Part shown: in pieces, positions 16,554 to 26,381 of the stretch | How the letters are laid out: each line of letters begins with the position of its first letter | Position numbering within the stretch: position 1 is the stretch's first letter | Source: Paludibacteraceae bacterium | Lineage (GTDB): Bacteria > Bacteroidota > Bacteroidia > Bacteroidales > Paludibacteraceae | Length of the DNA: 35,575 nucleotides | Reading direction: 5' to 3' | Assembly: GCA_017450605.1 (NCBI GenBank) | Contig: JAFSTG010000002.1 | Span: 1-35,575, forward strand | Notes under the pieces: generated by a model | Databases searched by the model: none | What the model was told of the DNA's origin: nothing | Seen by the model: only the letters and a program-made list of their open reading frames with translations | Translations under genes and position numbers: made by a program

Positions 16554-18647
16554 ATGTCAGATTTTCAGAGAAACATCATACTACGTTTTTTCTTGGTCTT
16601 TATTGTCATCACCATTGCCTTCGGAGCAGTTGTGGCAAAGATTGTGCACCTTCAGACCAAAGAACGCGACTCTTTGTTAGAATTAGAGCAGAATCAGAGT
16701 CGTTCTAACCGTGAGATACCTGCCAAACGCGGTAATATCTACGATTGCAACGGTCGATTATTAGCGGGCAGCATACCCACTTATCTTATCTTCATCGACA
16801 CAAAAGCCGAGTCGTTACGCAAAAATAACGGATCATTGTTCTTCTCGAATATCGACAGTATCTCTACCGGTTTAGCCGCTATCTTCGCCGACAAGAGTGC
16901 AGAAAAATACAAACAGTATCTACTGGATGGCTATAAGAAAGGCAAACGCCGACTGCGCCTCAATGCACACCGAGCCACCTACACCCAATATAAACGCGTG
17001 ATGAATATTCCGTTTTTCAAAGCAGGCAGGCAGACGAGCGGCACCTTTGCAGAGATAGGACATCAGCGCATCAAACCTTTCGGTTCGCTTTGCTCGCGCA
17101 CCATCGGCGGCACATACGCCGACACCGGCTATGGTAACTCAGGCATCGAGAAACAATACGACGAGACATTGCGTGGCAAACCCGGCGAAGGAATACGTCA
17201 GCGTGTAGGTAATTTCACAACCGACATTCCCATTGTTGAAGCAATCGACGGCAGCGATGTGATAACCACCATCGATGCCGATTTGCAAGACATAGTAGAA
17301 AGCGAACTGCGTCGCACTCTGTCTCAGACAGGCGGCGAGTGGGCTTGCTGTATTCTCATGGAAACGAATGGTGAGGTGAAGGCGATATGTAACCTCGACC
17401 GTAATGCCGATGGGACTTACACCGAACAAATCAACCACGCAGTAACTCGCATGGAGCCGGGGTCGATGTTCAAAACAATTTCGCTGATGGCTGCTCTCGA
17501 CGATGGCAAGGTGCAACTTACCGACACCTTCCATGTCAGTTCTAAAGGATGGGTATATCAAGACCGTAACCACCCAATCAACGATTCTCACTATATTCAA
17601 GAACTAAAAGGCGTTATGACTGTTAAACAAGGTCTTACCACATCGTCGAATATTGTGCTTGCCAAAGTGGTAACCTCGTCGTACGACAAGAAGGCAGAGA
17701 AATACGTGAACAAACTTCGCGACATGGGTATGTGTAAAACATTCGAGTGTGATGTGCCGGGGGCTCAAGCACCGAGAATTGACGTTCCCAAAGATAGAGA
17801 AACACTTGCCCGCATGTCGTTTGGTTATTCGGTTGAGATTCCACCTATCTACACCCTTATGTACTACAACGCAATTGCCAACAACGGGCGTATGGTTACC
17901 CCGATAATGGTGAAAGAGATACGTAGCAACAACGAGACTGAAAAACGCCTCAGCCCCAAGACTCTCAATAGCAGTGTATGCAGTAAGAGCACACTGAGCG
18001 ACATACGCGAATGCTTAGAGTCGGTAGTGTGGGACACGTTAGGCACAGCGGCCCCACGTCGATGGTCGAACAAAGCAAAAAGCCAGAAGGTGCATATTGC
18101 AGGCAAAACAGGTACTGCGCGTGTATTCGAAAACGGAGCATATCTTAACACATGGCATAGAATAGCATTCTGCGGCTACTTCCCTATGGAAGAGCCTAAA
18201 TACACATGTATATGTGTAATACACAGAGTTAATTCTCGCGATGCCGGAAGCGACTGCGGCGGTACTGTACGACGCATTGCTGAACGAGCAATGGCACACC
18301 ATAGCATAGAACTCGAACAACTAAATGAAGGACAGATAGATAAACCACACATTAAGAAAGGACTTCATTCGCAAGCCTTGAAAGTCAGCAGAAAACTCGA
18401 TTTAGGATTGAAACGCGACAAACACGAATGGGGAGCTTACAACAACGAACTCGAATATTCAGCCGTCGAAATTAAACAAAACACACTACCTGATGTTCGA
18501 GGAATGGGAGCAAAAGATGCCATCTATGCTATCGAACAAACAGGTATGATAGCCTCCATTCGCGGCAGTGGAAAGGTTGTTACACAAAGCATTACTGCCG
18601 GCAGCAAACCAACAAGAGGTGGCACGGTGGTACTTGAGTTACGCTAA
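16554..18647 (+). CDS. ftsI: Division-specific penicillin-binding protein FtsI (PBP3-like) with C-terminal PASTA domain
   Basis: 697 residues. One membrane anchor (about 8-30), a pedestal domain starting with the typical IPAKRGNIYDCNGRLLA (55-71), then the transpeptidase domain. The three active-site motifs are present: SMFK with nucleophile S304 and K307, SSN at 364-366, and KTGTAR at 518-523. Residues about 635-697 form one PASTA domain (LPDVRGMGAKDAIYAIEQTG). It cross-links septal peptidoglycan together with FtsW. It starts 5 bases after ftsL, indicating coupled expression. A PASTA-bearing FtsI is common in Bacteroidota. Confidence 0.95.
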   Translation: MSDFQRNIILRFFLVFIVITIAFGAVVAKIVHLQTKERDSLLELEQNQSRSNREIPAKRGNIYDCNGRLLAGSIPTYLIFIDTKAESLRKNNGSLFFSNIDSISTGLAAIFADKSAEKYKQYLLDGYKKGKRRLRLNAHRATYTQYKRVMNIPFFKAGRQTSGTFAEIGHQRIKPFGSLCSRTIGGTYADTGYGNSGIEKQYDETLRGKPGEGIRQRVGNFTTDIPIVEAIDGSDVITTIDADLQDIVESELRRTLSQTGGEWACCILMETNGEVKAICNLDRNADGTYTEQINHAVTRMEPGSMFKTISLMAALDDGKVQLTDTFHVSSKGWVYQDRNHPINDSHYIQELKGVMTVKQGLTTSSNIVLAKVVTSSYDKKAEKYVNKLRDMGMCKTFECDVPGAQAPRIDVPKDRETLARMSFGYSVEIPPIYTLMYYNAIANNGRMVTPIMVKEIRSNNETEKRLSPKTLNSSVCSKSTLSDIRECLESVVWDTLGTAAPRRWSNKAKSQKVHIAGKTGTARVFENGAYLNTWHRIAFCGYFPMEEPKYTCICVIHRVNSRDAGSDCGGTVRRIAERAMAHHSIELEQLNEGQIDKPHIKKGLHSQALKVSRKLDLGLKRDKHEWGAYNNELEYSAVEIKQNTLPDVRGMGAKDAIYAIEQTGMIASIRGSGKVVTQSITAGSKPTRGGTVVLELR

Positions 18648-18721
18648 AAGAATATAATAAATGCGTATTGCCTTAACTTCTCTATCTATTGAATTTTCTA
18701 AACACTAAACTAAATACAATC

Positions 18722-20173
18722 ATGATATTAAAAGAATTACTAAAAGAGGTGTCTGTCAAGCAGATTATCGGTAGCACGGAGTGTGAGATATCGGGTATCG
18801 TTTTCGACTCGAGGAAAGTAGATAACACCACTCTGTTTGTAGCTCAGCGCGGAACGAGTGTTGACGGACATGATTTCATAGGCGACTGCATAGCCAAAGG
18901 CGCACCTGCCATAGTTTGCGAAACGTATGAAGCGCAAGGAGGTAACAACAACACCACTATAGTTGTAGTTGACGACAGCAACAAAGCCTTAGGTTTGATA
19001 GCTGACACTTTCTACCATCATCCGTCGAAACATCTTACGCTCGTTGGGGTAACAGGGACTAACGGCAAGACAACGATAGCCACACTGCTATATCGCCTCA
19101 CACGTAAGATGGGGTATAAAGCAGGATTATTGTCAACAGTATGCAACTATGTTGACGACACAGCCATAGCTTCTACTCATACCACCCCCGATGCCGTGCA
19201 ACTCAACTCACTGTTGGCGCAGATGGTAGAGAGCGGTTGCCAATATGCCTTTATGGAAGTATCGTCGCATTCGATAGCTCAGGAACGTATAGCCGGTCTG
19301 CAATTCGATGGTGCGTTGTTTACCAATCTCACCCGCGACCATATCGACTATCATAAGACATTCGACAACTATCGGGACACAAAAAAACGTCTTTTCGACA
19401 ACCTTTCAGCCGATGCCTTTGCCATTACCAACAAAGACGACCGCAACGGTATGGTGATGGTGCAGAACTGCAAGGCACATGTGCTCACCTACTCGATGCA
19501 TACCATTGCCGACTTCCATGCCCGTATCCTCGAAGAGGGCTTCGACGGCATGCTGCTTGACATAAACAAACATGAGGTGTTCGTGCCGCTTGTAGGCAGG
19601 TTCAATGTTCAAAACCTGCTTTGCATCTATGGCGCAGCCATCTCGCTCGGATTCGACGAAAGCGAGGTGTTACGCATACTCAGTACTCTCACCGCTGTGA
19701 GCGGACGCTTCGAGACCATTTATTCTCCCAAGGGCTGGACTGCTATTGTTGATTACGCCCACACTCCTGATGCTGTTGAGAACGTGATAAACACCATCAA
19801 CGAGATACGGCAGAAGAACTCAAAACTGATAACAGTGGTAGGTTGCGGAGGAAACCGCGACAAGGGGAAACGTCCGATGATGGCACAGATAGCCAAGAAG
19901 AGTTCCGACCGGCTTATCCTCACGAGCGATAATCCGCGCGACGAAGAACCCCGAGATATCCTCAACGATATGCTTGCCGGACTTACCGAAAACGAACAAC
20001 TCTCGACATTAGTAATCGAAGACCGCCGACAAGCAATACGCACGGCATGCTCGCTTGCCGGCAAAAATGACGTAATTCTCATAGCCGGAAAGGGACATGA
20101 AGACTACCAGATAATAAAAGGCGTAAAGCACCATTTCGACGACAGAGAAGAGGTAAAAATGATGGCACAATAA
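18722..20173 (+). CDS. murE: UDP-MurNAc-L-Ala-D-Glu:meso-diaminopimelate ligase MurE
   Basis: Start chosen at ATG 18722 (483 residues), since the upstream in-frame TTG adds an unconserved tail. The ATP-binding loop TGTNGKTT is at residues 111-118. The amino-acid-specificity motif DNPR at 403-406 is the one found in enzymes that add meso-diaminopimelate rather than lysine. Other family signatures are HTTPDAVQL, MEVSSHSIAQERI and DYAHTPDAVENV. It catalyses the third-residue addition to the peptidoglycan stem in the cytoplasm. It lies 74 bases after ftsI in the same operon. Confidence 0.96.
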   Translation: MILKELLKEVSVKQIIGSTECEISGIVFDSRKVDNTTLFVAQRGTSVDGHDFIGDCIAKGAPAIVCETYEAQGGNNNTTIVVVDDSNKALGLIADTFYHHPSKHLTLVGVTGTNGKTTIATLLYRLTRKMGYKAGLLSTVCNYVDDTAIASTHTTPDAVQLNSLLAQMVESGCQYAFMEVSSHSIAQERIAGLQFDGALFTNLTRDHIDYHKTFDNYRDTKKRLFDNLSADAFAITNKDDRNGMVMVQNCKAHVLTYSMHTIADFHARILEEGFDGMLLDINKHEVFVPLVGRFNVQNLLCIYGAAISLGFDESEVLRILSTLTAVSGRFETIYSPKGWTAIVDYAHTPDAVENVINTINEIRQKNSKLITVVGCGGNRDKGKRPMMAQIAKKSSDRLILTSDNPRDEEPRDILNDMLAGLTENEQLSTLVIEDRRQAIRTACSLAGKNDVILIAGKGHEDYQIIKGVKHHFDDREEVKMMAQ

Positions 20174-20174
20174 C

Positions 20175-20202
20175 AGCTGAGAACTGAAAACTGAATAGAA
20201 AT
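20175..20202 (+). repeat. 7-base-period repeat between murE and mraY
   Basis: Units AGCTGAG, AACTGAA, AACTGAA and TAGAAAT are contiguous at 20175-20202, ending 18 bases before the mraY start. Confidence 0.75.
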
Positions 20203-20220
20203 AAAAAAACACCCAATACT

Positions 20221-21501
20221 ATGTTATATCACCTTTTTGAATATCTCAATTCGCAATTTCACATTCCCGGTGGAGGATTATGGAATTACATCTCTTTCCG
20301 TGCTATATTAGCCGGCTCTATTGCGCTTATATGTGCTATAATAATAGGCAAACACTTCATTGCATTTATGAATAGCAGGCATATCTACGAGACTCAGCGC
20401 GACGAGAAGATTGACCATAGCGCAGCCTCGAAAAAGAACGTGCCTACCATGGGCGGAATAATCATCATCTTTTCGCTGATGATATCGGTTCTGCTGTTTT
20501 GTAAACTCAATAGCGTTTACACACTCCTGATGATAGCCACTACACTTATTCTCGGCTGCTTGGGATTTGCCGACGACTATATCAAAACCTTCAAGAAAAA
20601 CAAAGACGGCATCAAGCCTATCGTTAAGTTGGCCGGTCAGGTAACCGTAGGTTTGTTGGTCGGCCTGACTCTGCGTTTCTCACCGAGTGTGGTTATGAAC
20701 GAGCATGTCGAGCGCACTATAGAGAACAACGTGATAGTGTATCATAAAACACCTGAGATAAAGTCAACCCGCACCACCATACCATTCGTTAAGAATCATA
20801 ATGCCAACTATGCCGATATGTTCTCGTTCCTCGGCAGCAATTGGAAATACAAGGCTGGTTGGATATTCTTTATCATCCTTATTACCTTAGTGGTAATGGG
20901 CACAAGTAATGGTGCTAACCTAAACGATGGTATGGACGGCATGGCAGCGGGTAACTCCGCTATCATGGGGTTGGGATTAGTGGTGTTAGCCTACGTCTCG
21001 AGTAGTACGTTTATGGCTGAATACCTAAAGTTAATGTATATACCCGGAAGTGAAGAGTTAGTAGTTTTCCTTGCTGCATTCGTAGGTGCGCTGATAGGCT
21101 TTTTGTGGTATAACTTCGCACCTGCCGAGATATTCATGGGCGACACGGGTAGTCTGTGTATAGGCGGAATAATAGCAGTGTCGGCTTGTATTATTCACAA
21201 AGAGTGGCTTTTGCCTATACTCTGCGGTGTATTCGTGATGGAAGCTCTCAGCGTAATGATACAAACCCGCTGGTTCCGTTTAGGCAAGAAAAGAGGTGTT
21301 GAGCAAAGGGTATGGAAACGCTCACCTATACACGACCACTTCAGATACTCTTACGACGAGGTAAAGAAAGATCATCCTAACTGTACATACATATTCAAAG
21401 GCGAGAAGAAAGGTCATGCAGAAACAAAGATAGTAGTTCGTTTCTGGCTTGTATCATTGCTGCTTCTTGCTTTCACCATACTAACACTCAAAATCAGATA
21501 A
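20221..21501 (+). CDS. mraY: Phospho-MurNAc-pentapeptide transferase MraY
   Basis: 426 residues with about ten membrane helices. Catalytic-site signatures are FADDYIK (the paired aspartates), NLNDGMDGMAAG and FMGDTGSL, together with the early KKNVPTMGGIII and the late KRSPIHDHF. It transfers phospho-MurNAc-pentapeptide to undecaprenyl phosphate, forming lipid I. Length exceeds the usual 320-360 residues because of an insertion at about 157-220 (RFSPSVVMNEHVERTIENN onward), a known trait of Bacteroidota MraY. It is followed by murD after one base. Confidence 0.96.
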   Translation: MLYHLFEYLNSQFHIPGGGLWNYISFRAILAGSIALICAIIIGKHFIAFMNSRHIYETQRDEKIDHSAASKKNVPTMGGIIIIFSLMISVLLFCKLNSVYTLLMIATTLILGCLGFADDYIKTFKKNKDGIKPIVKLAGQVTVGLLVGLTLRFSPSVVMNEHVERTIENNVIVYHKTPEIKSTRTTIPFVKNHNANYADMFSFLGSNWKYKAGWIFFIILITLVVMGTSNGANLNDGMDGMAAGNSAIMGLGLVVLAYVSSSTFMAEYLKLMYIPGSEELVVFLAAFVGALIGFLWYNFAPAEIFMGDTGSLCIGGIIAVSACIIHKEWLLPILCGVFVMEALSVMIQTRWFRLGKKRGVEQRVWKRSPIHDHFRYSYDEVKKDHPNCTYIFKGEKKGHAETKIVVRFWLVSLLLLAFTILTLKIR

Positions 21502-21502
21502 T

Positions 21503-22837
21503 ATGGCACGCTTGGTTATTCTTGGAGCCGGCGAAAGCGGAGCCGGCGCAGCAATCTTAGGACAGCAACAAGGCTTCGATGTGTTTGTTAGCGATAGCGG
21601 CACCATACGCGACGAATATAAGGCTCTACTCAATCAGCACCAAATAGCATGGGAGGAGGGCGGACATACCATGCCGCTTATTGTCAACGCACAAGAAGTA
21701 ATCAAATCGCCGGGTATTCCATGCGATGCACCGGTGATAAAAGCATTACACGAAAAGAATATCCCTGTTATTTCGGAAATAGAGTTTGCTTCGCGTTACA
21801 CCGACGCCAAGATGATATGTATCACAGGGTCGAACGGTAAAACGACTACCACTTCGCTTATCTTCGACATCTTGGTTCGCGCCGGTCTGAATGTCGGTTT
21901 GGCAGGCAATATAGGCAATAGCTTAGCCCTGCAAGTAGCTCAGACAAAGCGCGACTACTACGTCATCGAACTCTCGTCGTTTCAACTCGACGACATGTAT
22001 GATTTTAAAGCCGATATTGCCATCTTGCTTAATATCACTCCCGACCATCTCGACCGTTACGACCACGATTTCCAGAAATATATCGACGCCAAACTGCGCA
22101 TTACACGCAATCAAACCGCTAACGAAGCGTTTATCTATTGGGCAGAAGATAGCGTGATAAGCCGCGAGATAGCCAAACTTAATGTCGATGCCACTCTCTA
22201 TCCATTTGGTTGCAAATCGCAGCATAACGTGGCTTACACAAGCGGCGACAACCTCACCATACATATTCCAGGCCACGAGAGTTTAACACTCCCGCAAAGC
22301 GGATTATCGTTGCAAGGCAAACACAACCAACTCAACTCGATGGCTGCAGGTATAGCGGCTCAGGTCCTCAACATCAAAAACGAGACCATCAGAGAGTCGC
22401 TCACACATTTTAAAAGTGTGCCTCACCGATTGCAATATGTGGCAACGGTAGGAGATATCCGCTTTATCAACGACTCGAAAGCCACCAATGTCAACTCGTG
22501 CTGGTATGCTCTCGAATCGATGACAACACCTACTGTGCTTATTCTCGGAGGTAAAGACAAAGGAAACGACTACAGCGAAATAGATGAGTTAGTAAAGAAT
22601 AAATGCCGGGCATTGGTGTTTTTGGGAAAAGACAACAGCAAACTATTAGAATACTTCCGCTCAACAGGTTTGCCTATTGCCGACACTCACAGCATGCACG
22701 ACGCCGTAACGGAAGCCTACCGATTAGCACATGAGGGGGACACGGTGCTACTCTCGCCATGCTGTGCCAGCTTCGACCTTTTCCACTCGTATGAAGATAG
22801 AGGTGAGCAGTTTATGGAAGAAGTAAAGAGATTGTAA
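21503..22837 (+). CDS. murD: UDP-MurNAc-L-alanine:D-glutamate ligase MurD
   Basis: 444 residues. The N-terminal Rossmann-like UDP-binding domain starts with VILGAGESGAGAA. The ATP loop GSNGKTTT is at 109-116, and further signatures are LSSFQLDD, ITPDHLDRY, NDSKATN and LGGKDKGNDYSE. The last part carries LLSPCCASFDLF, close to the usual MurD SPACASFD motif. It adds D-glutamate to UDP-MurNAc-L-Ala. One base separates it from mraY, suggesting tight coupling. Confidence 0.96.
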   Translation: MARLVILGAGESGAGAAILGQQQGFDVFVSDSGTIRDEYKALLNQHQIAWEEGGHTMPLIVNAQEVIKSPGIPCDAPVIKALHEKNIPVISEIEFASRYTDAKMICITGSNGKTTTTSLIFDILVRAGLNVGLAGNIGNSLALQVAQTKRDYYVIELSSFQLDDMYDFKADIAILLNITPDHLDRYDHDFQKYIDAKLRITRNQTANEAFIYWAEDSVISREIAKLNVDATLYPFGCKSQHNVAYTSGDNLTIHIPGHESLTLPQSGLSLQGKHNQLNSMAAGIAAQVLNIKNETIRESLTHFKSVPHRLQYVATVGDIRFINDSKATNVNSCWYALESMTTPTVLILGGKDKGNDYSEIDELVKNKCRALVFLGKDNSKLLEYFRSTGLPIADTHSMHDAVTEAYRLAHEGDTVLLSPCCASFDLFHSYEDRGEQFMEEVKRL

Positions 22838-22872
22838 AAAATTGAAAAAAGACATTCACTCACCATTATATT

Positions 22873-24153
22873 ATGAAAATTCTCGATTACACAAAACAAT
22901 TATTCAGCAAAGAGCGTCGTATTTATTATGACAAGGTATTCTGGATAGCAATGATTGTTCTTGTTATCCTGAGTATGATAACCATGTATTCGGCGGGTAG
23001 TCAACTCGCCCATAAGGCTATTGCACATGGTGTAAGTCATCTATCGCCATTCTACTCGCATGTGGCTTTCCTGCTCATGGGATTAGTGGTAGCATATTTT
23101 GTGCAGATGCTCCCCTCGTGGCTCATACGCGGAGCGGCCTACGCTCTTCTTGTTTTTTCTATTATCTGTCTGTTTCTCACTTTCGTGCCCGGACTTGGCG
23201 TAACAATCAACGGTGCACGCCGCTGGCTCCGACTCGGCATAGTGTTTCAGCCTTCAGAATTAGCCAAGATATCGCTTATCATAGTGGCATCCGACCTGCT
23301 TGCACGCATGCAGGGCAAAGAGCCGAAACAACGTAGAAAACTCTTATTATGGGTATTATCGCTCACTGTTGTTATCTGCGGAGTTATTATGTTGTCGAAT
23401 CTCTCAACAGCCTTGCTACTTGGTGCTATTGTGTTTATCCTGATGTATCTTGCCCGCGTTGACTGGCGAGTACTTGGCGGCATAATAATGGTAGCAGTTA
23501 TGTTACTTATAGGAGGCTATCTGATAGTTGAAAACGTATATATCAAGCCCGGCAGAGAACTGACGGGTCCGTTTTCGAGAGCCACAACTTGGGTGAGCAG
23601 AATCGACAGGAAGGTAGCCAGCAAAAAAGAAGAAAAGACTGACACCAAACTCGTTATCAACGATAGTAATCGGCAGGAGATGTGTGCCAAGATAGCTATC
23701 GCACGCGGCAGCAAGACTCCATTAGGGGTTGGTCCGGGCAATAGCAAAGAGCGTGATTATCTGCCTTTGGCATTCGAAGATTATATTTTTGCCATTTATA
23801 CCGAAGAGTTAGGAATTGTAGGAGCGATAGTACTCATCTTTTTCTACCTTATGATACTTTTCAGGGCATGCACCACCTCCAACCGGTTCGACGACCATGC
23901 CGCCATGCTTATGGTGATGGGGTTAGGACTGATGATAACACTGCAGGCATTCGTCTCGATGGCAGTGGCTACAGGCTTAGGTCCCGTAACAGGTCAGCCA
24001 CTGCCTCTGTTCTCGCGAGGAGGGACAGGAATTATCATTGCGAGCGTATATTTCGGTATTATGATGGCTGTCTCTCGCGAGCAGAACGAACTGAAAGCAC
24101 AAAGTAAAGCCGCAGAAGAAGAAAGCAAACGAGAAGAGATAATAGTAATGTGA
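22873..24153 (+). CDS. ftsW: Septal peptidoglycan glycosyltransferase FtsW (SEDS family)
   Basis: 426 residues with about ten membrane helices. SEDS signatures include MYSAGS in the first helix region, NGARRWLRLG, QPSELAKI, and the late QPLPLFSRGGTGIII, a Bacteroidota variant of the usual LPFISYGGSS. A lysine-rich extracytoplasmic loop at about 235-265 fits the large loop 7. FtsW polymerises lipid II at the septum with FtsI. It is the last recognisable member of the cluster here; the gene that normally follows (murG) is missing. Confidence 0.95.
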   Translation: MKILDYTKQLFSKERRIYYDKVFWIAMIVLVILSMITMYSAGSQLAHKAIAHGVSHLSPFYSHVAFLLMGLVVAYFVQMLPSWLIRGAAYALLVFSIICLFLTFVPGLGVTINGARRWLRLGIVFQPSELAKISLIIVASDLLARMQGKEPKQRRKLLLWVLSLTVVICGVIMLSNLSTALLLGAIVFILMYLARVDWRVLGGIIMVAVMLLIGGYLIVENVYIKPGRELTGPFSRATTWVSRIDRKVASKKEEKTDTKLVINDSNRQEMCAKIAIARGSKTPLGVGPGNSKERDYLPLAFEDYIFAIYTEELGIVGAIVLIFFYLMILFRACTTSNRFDDHAAMLMVMGLGLMITLQAFVSMAVATGLGPVTGQPLPLFSRGGTGIIIASVYFGIMMAVSREQNELKAQSKAAEEESKREEIIVM

Positions 24154-24154
24154 A

Positions 24155-24168
24155 ATAGTTGATAGTTA
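24155..24168 (+). repeat. 7-base repeat before the flippase gene
   Basis: ATAGTTG (24155-24161) and ATAGTTA (24162-24168) fill most of the 20-base gap between the ftsW stop and the next ATG at 24174. Confidence 0.6.
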
Positions 24169-24173
24169 ACATT

Positions 24174-25688
24174 ATGGCTGATTCGAAGAAAGATATGCAA
24201 ACTCTTGCCAAAGATACGGTTATCTATGGTACAAGCAGTATAATAGGAAAATTCCTTAATTGGCTTCTGGTGCCGCTATATACCTACGTGCTGAAAAGTC
24301 AAGCCGATTACGGTATCGTTACCAATCTTTATGCCTGGACTGCATTGCTTCTTGTTATTCTAACCTATGGTATGGAAACGGGGTTTTTCCGTTTTGCCAA
24401 CCGGCAAGATAAAAATCCTTCTCAGGTTTATTCCACCATCATCACCTGCATAGGTTTCACATCGCTGCTGTTTGCCGTTGTCTGCTGCTGTTTTGCTCAC
24501 CCTATCGCATCCTCATTGGGATATGCCGACCATAGCGAGTTTATTGCATTGCTCGCAGTTGTGGTTGCAATGGATGCCTTTGCAAGTATCCCGTTTGCAT
24601 ATCTAAGATACAAAAATCGTCCTATCCTGTTTGCTGCCCTCAAGCTGCTTTTTGTAGCTCTCAACATCGTCCTCAACCTGTTCTTCCTCGTTCTTTGTCC
24701 GAAAATACAAGACATGAGCATCATCTCGGCATGGTATAACCCCGACTACGGAGTAGGATATGTGTTTGTTTCGAATATCATTGCAACCACAATACAGACC
24801 CTATGTCTGCTTATATTCACCACAAGAGAGAAATACAGTTTTTCTTTCCCGCTTCTCGGGCAGATTCTCCGTTATTCGCTGCCACTGCTTGTTCTTGGTG
24901 TTGCAGGCATAATGAATCAGACTCTCGACAGGATATTATTCCCGTTTCTATATCAGGGCGAAGATGTGCAAACTCAACTCGGCATCTATGGCGCCTGCTT
25001 CAAAGTGGCGATGGTGATGATGATGTTCACACAAGCATTCCGTTATGCCTACGAGCCGTTTGTATTCTCAAAACACAAAGACAAGCAGTCGGTTGAAACT
25101 TACGCCGATGGTATGAAATACTATCTTATTTTCTCGTATCTTATCCTCTTGGGCATGGTGTTTTATTTGGATTTACTAAAGTTCATCATCGCCCCAAGTT
25201 ATTGGAGCGGACTTAAAATTGTGCCTATTGTTCTTTGGGCGTATATCTTCCAAGGTATATATTTCAATCTCTCGTTCTGGTACAAACTAACCGACCGCAC
25301 TCAGTGGGGAGCGTGGCTATCGCTCATAGGGTTAGCCATAACTTTTGTGGTGCAACTTGTATTTGTTCCCCGCATCGGTTATATGGCATCGGCTGCAAGC
25401 GGATTGGTTTGCTATTTCACCATTATGCTGATTTCGTACTTTATCGGCAAGAAATACCTGCCCGTTCCATACGATTTGAAAACAATCGGCGGCTACACAC
25501 TACTCACACTTCTGCTACTTGCAATATTCTATGCTGTCCGCTACCTCGTGCCAACACATGCTATGAGTATCTCAATGGCAACAGGCACCTTGCTACTCGT
25601 TGTATATTCAGTAGTAATGTTTAAATACGACTTCCCACTTTCGGCATTACCTGTAGTGGGTAAATTTTTCAAGGCTAAAAATTCATAA
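24174..25688 (+). CDS. MOP-superfamily polysaccharide/lipid-oligosaccharide flippase (Wzx/RfbX-like)
   Basis: Start chosen at ATG 24174 (MADSKKDMQTLAKDT, 504 residues). The beginning, TLAKDTVIYGTSSIIGKFLNWLLVPLYTYVL, is typical of polysaccharide-biosynthesis flippases, and about 14 membrane helices follow, fitting the MOP fold. Such proteins flip undecaprenyl-linked oligosaccharides across the inner membrane for O-antigen, capsule or similar glycans. It does not look like MurJ. It follows ftsW after 20 bases, where murG normally sits, so it is probably transcribed with the cell-wall genes. Whether it moves a wall precursor or a surface glycan cannot be told from the sequence. Confidence 0.85.
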   Translation: MADSKKDMQTLAKDTVIYGTSSIIGKFLNWLLVPLYTYVLKSQADYGIVTNLYAWTALLLVILTYGMETGFFRFANRQDKNPSQVYSTIITCIGFTSLLFAVVCCCFAHPIASSLGYADHSEFIALLAVVVAMDAFASIPFAYLRYKNRPILFAALKLLFVALNIVLNLFFLVLCPKIQDMSIISAWYNPDYGVGYVFVSNIIATTIQTLCLLIFTTREKYSFSFPLLGQILRYSLPLLVLGVAGIMNQTLDRILFPFLYQGEDVQTQLGIYGACFKVAMVMMMFTQAFRYAYEPFVFSKHKDKQSVETYADGMKYYLIFSYLILLGMVFYLDLLKFIIAPSYWSGLKIVPIVLWAYIFQGIYFNLSFWYKLTDRTQWGAWLSLIGLAITFVVQLVFVPRIGYMASAASGLVCYFTIMLISYFIGKKYLPVPYDLKTIGGYTLLTLLLLAIFYAVRYLVPTHAMSISMATGTLLLVVYSVVMFKYDFPLSALPVVGKFFKAKNS

Positions 25689-25704
25689 CACATAATTCTT
25701 AATT
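25684..25704 (+). repeat. 7-base-period repeat before ribE
   Basis: CATAACA, CATAATT and CTTAATT are contiguous at 25684-25704 and overlap the flippase stop codon; the ribE ATG follows at 25708. Confidence 0.5.
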
Positions 25705-25707
25705 ACC

Positions 25708-26343
25708 ATGTTTTCAGGAATAGTAGAAACAATGGCTCAGGTGGTAGCCATCGAGCACGACCACTCCAATATTCATTTCACGTTCACATGCCCGTTTGCC
25801 CACGAACTAAGTATCGACCAATCGGTTGCTCACAATGGTGTATGCCTTACTGTTGTTAAAACCGACCATCAGAACAAACAATATGTTGTAACAGTGATGG
25901 AAGAGTCGCTTCGCCGCAGCAATCTCGGATTGCTGAAAATAGGCGACTCGGTTAATGTTGAGCGCTCGATGCTACTCAACGAGCGGTTAGACGGGCATAT
26001 AGTGCAGGGACATGTTGACCAGACAGCACGCTGCATAGAGGCACGCGAGACCGACGGCAGTTGGTATTATCGTTTCCAATATCAGACAACAAAAGACATG
26101 ATAGAACGCGGTTATTTCTGCGTTGACAAAGGGTCGGTAAGTATCAACGGTGTATCACTAACAGTATGTGAGCCTGACATTAAGGGCGATAAAGGCTACG
26201 TGAGTGTCTGCATTATACCATATACGCACGAGATAACAAACTTCAAATTCATAGAAGTAGGCACCATAGTAAATCTCGAGTTCGATATTATCGGCAAATA
26301 TATAAGTCGCCAACTCACAGCCATCAAGCAGTGGATTGATTGA
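25708..26343 (+). CDS. ribE: Riboflavin synthase, alpha subunit
   Basis: 211 residues, the usual length, starting MFSGIVETMAQV as in most members. Two tandem lumazine-binding halves are visible, each with its signature: VAHNGVCLTVV in the first and VSINGVSLTVCE in the second; GHIVQGHVD lies between them. It converts two 6,7-dimethyl-8-ribityllumazine molecules to riboflavin in the cytoplasm. It is not beside other rib genes, and the 19-base gap before it has no room for an FMN riboswitch. Confidence 0.95.
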   Translation: MFSGIVETMAQVVAIEHDHSNIHFTFTCPFAHELSIDQSVAHNGVCLTVVKTDHQNKQYVVTVMEESLRRSNLGLLKIGDSVNVERSMLLNERLDGHIVQGHVDQTARCIEARETDGSWYYRFQYQTTKDMIERGYFCVDKGSVSINGVSLTVCEPDIKGDKGYVSVCIIPYTHEITNFKFIEVGTIVNLEFDIIGKYISRQLTAIKQWID

Positions 26344-26381
26344 GATTGAGGCATTAACTCGATATAACATTCTTTTTGACC

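Noticed and set aside
16554..18647. Link between the PASTA domain of FtsI and the Ser/Thr kinase at 33895
   Set aside because: The kinase has no PASTA or membrane part and lies 15 kb away; PASTA on FtsI is common in this phylum.
25689..25707. FMN riboswitch before ribE
   Set aside because: Only 19 bases separate ribE from the preceding gene and no FMN-aptamer sequence is visible nearby; ribE seems to be read from the upstream operon.
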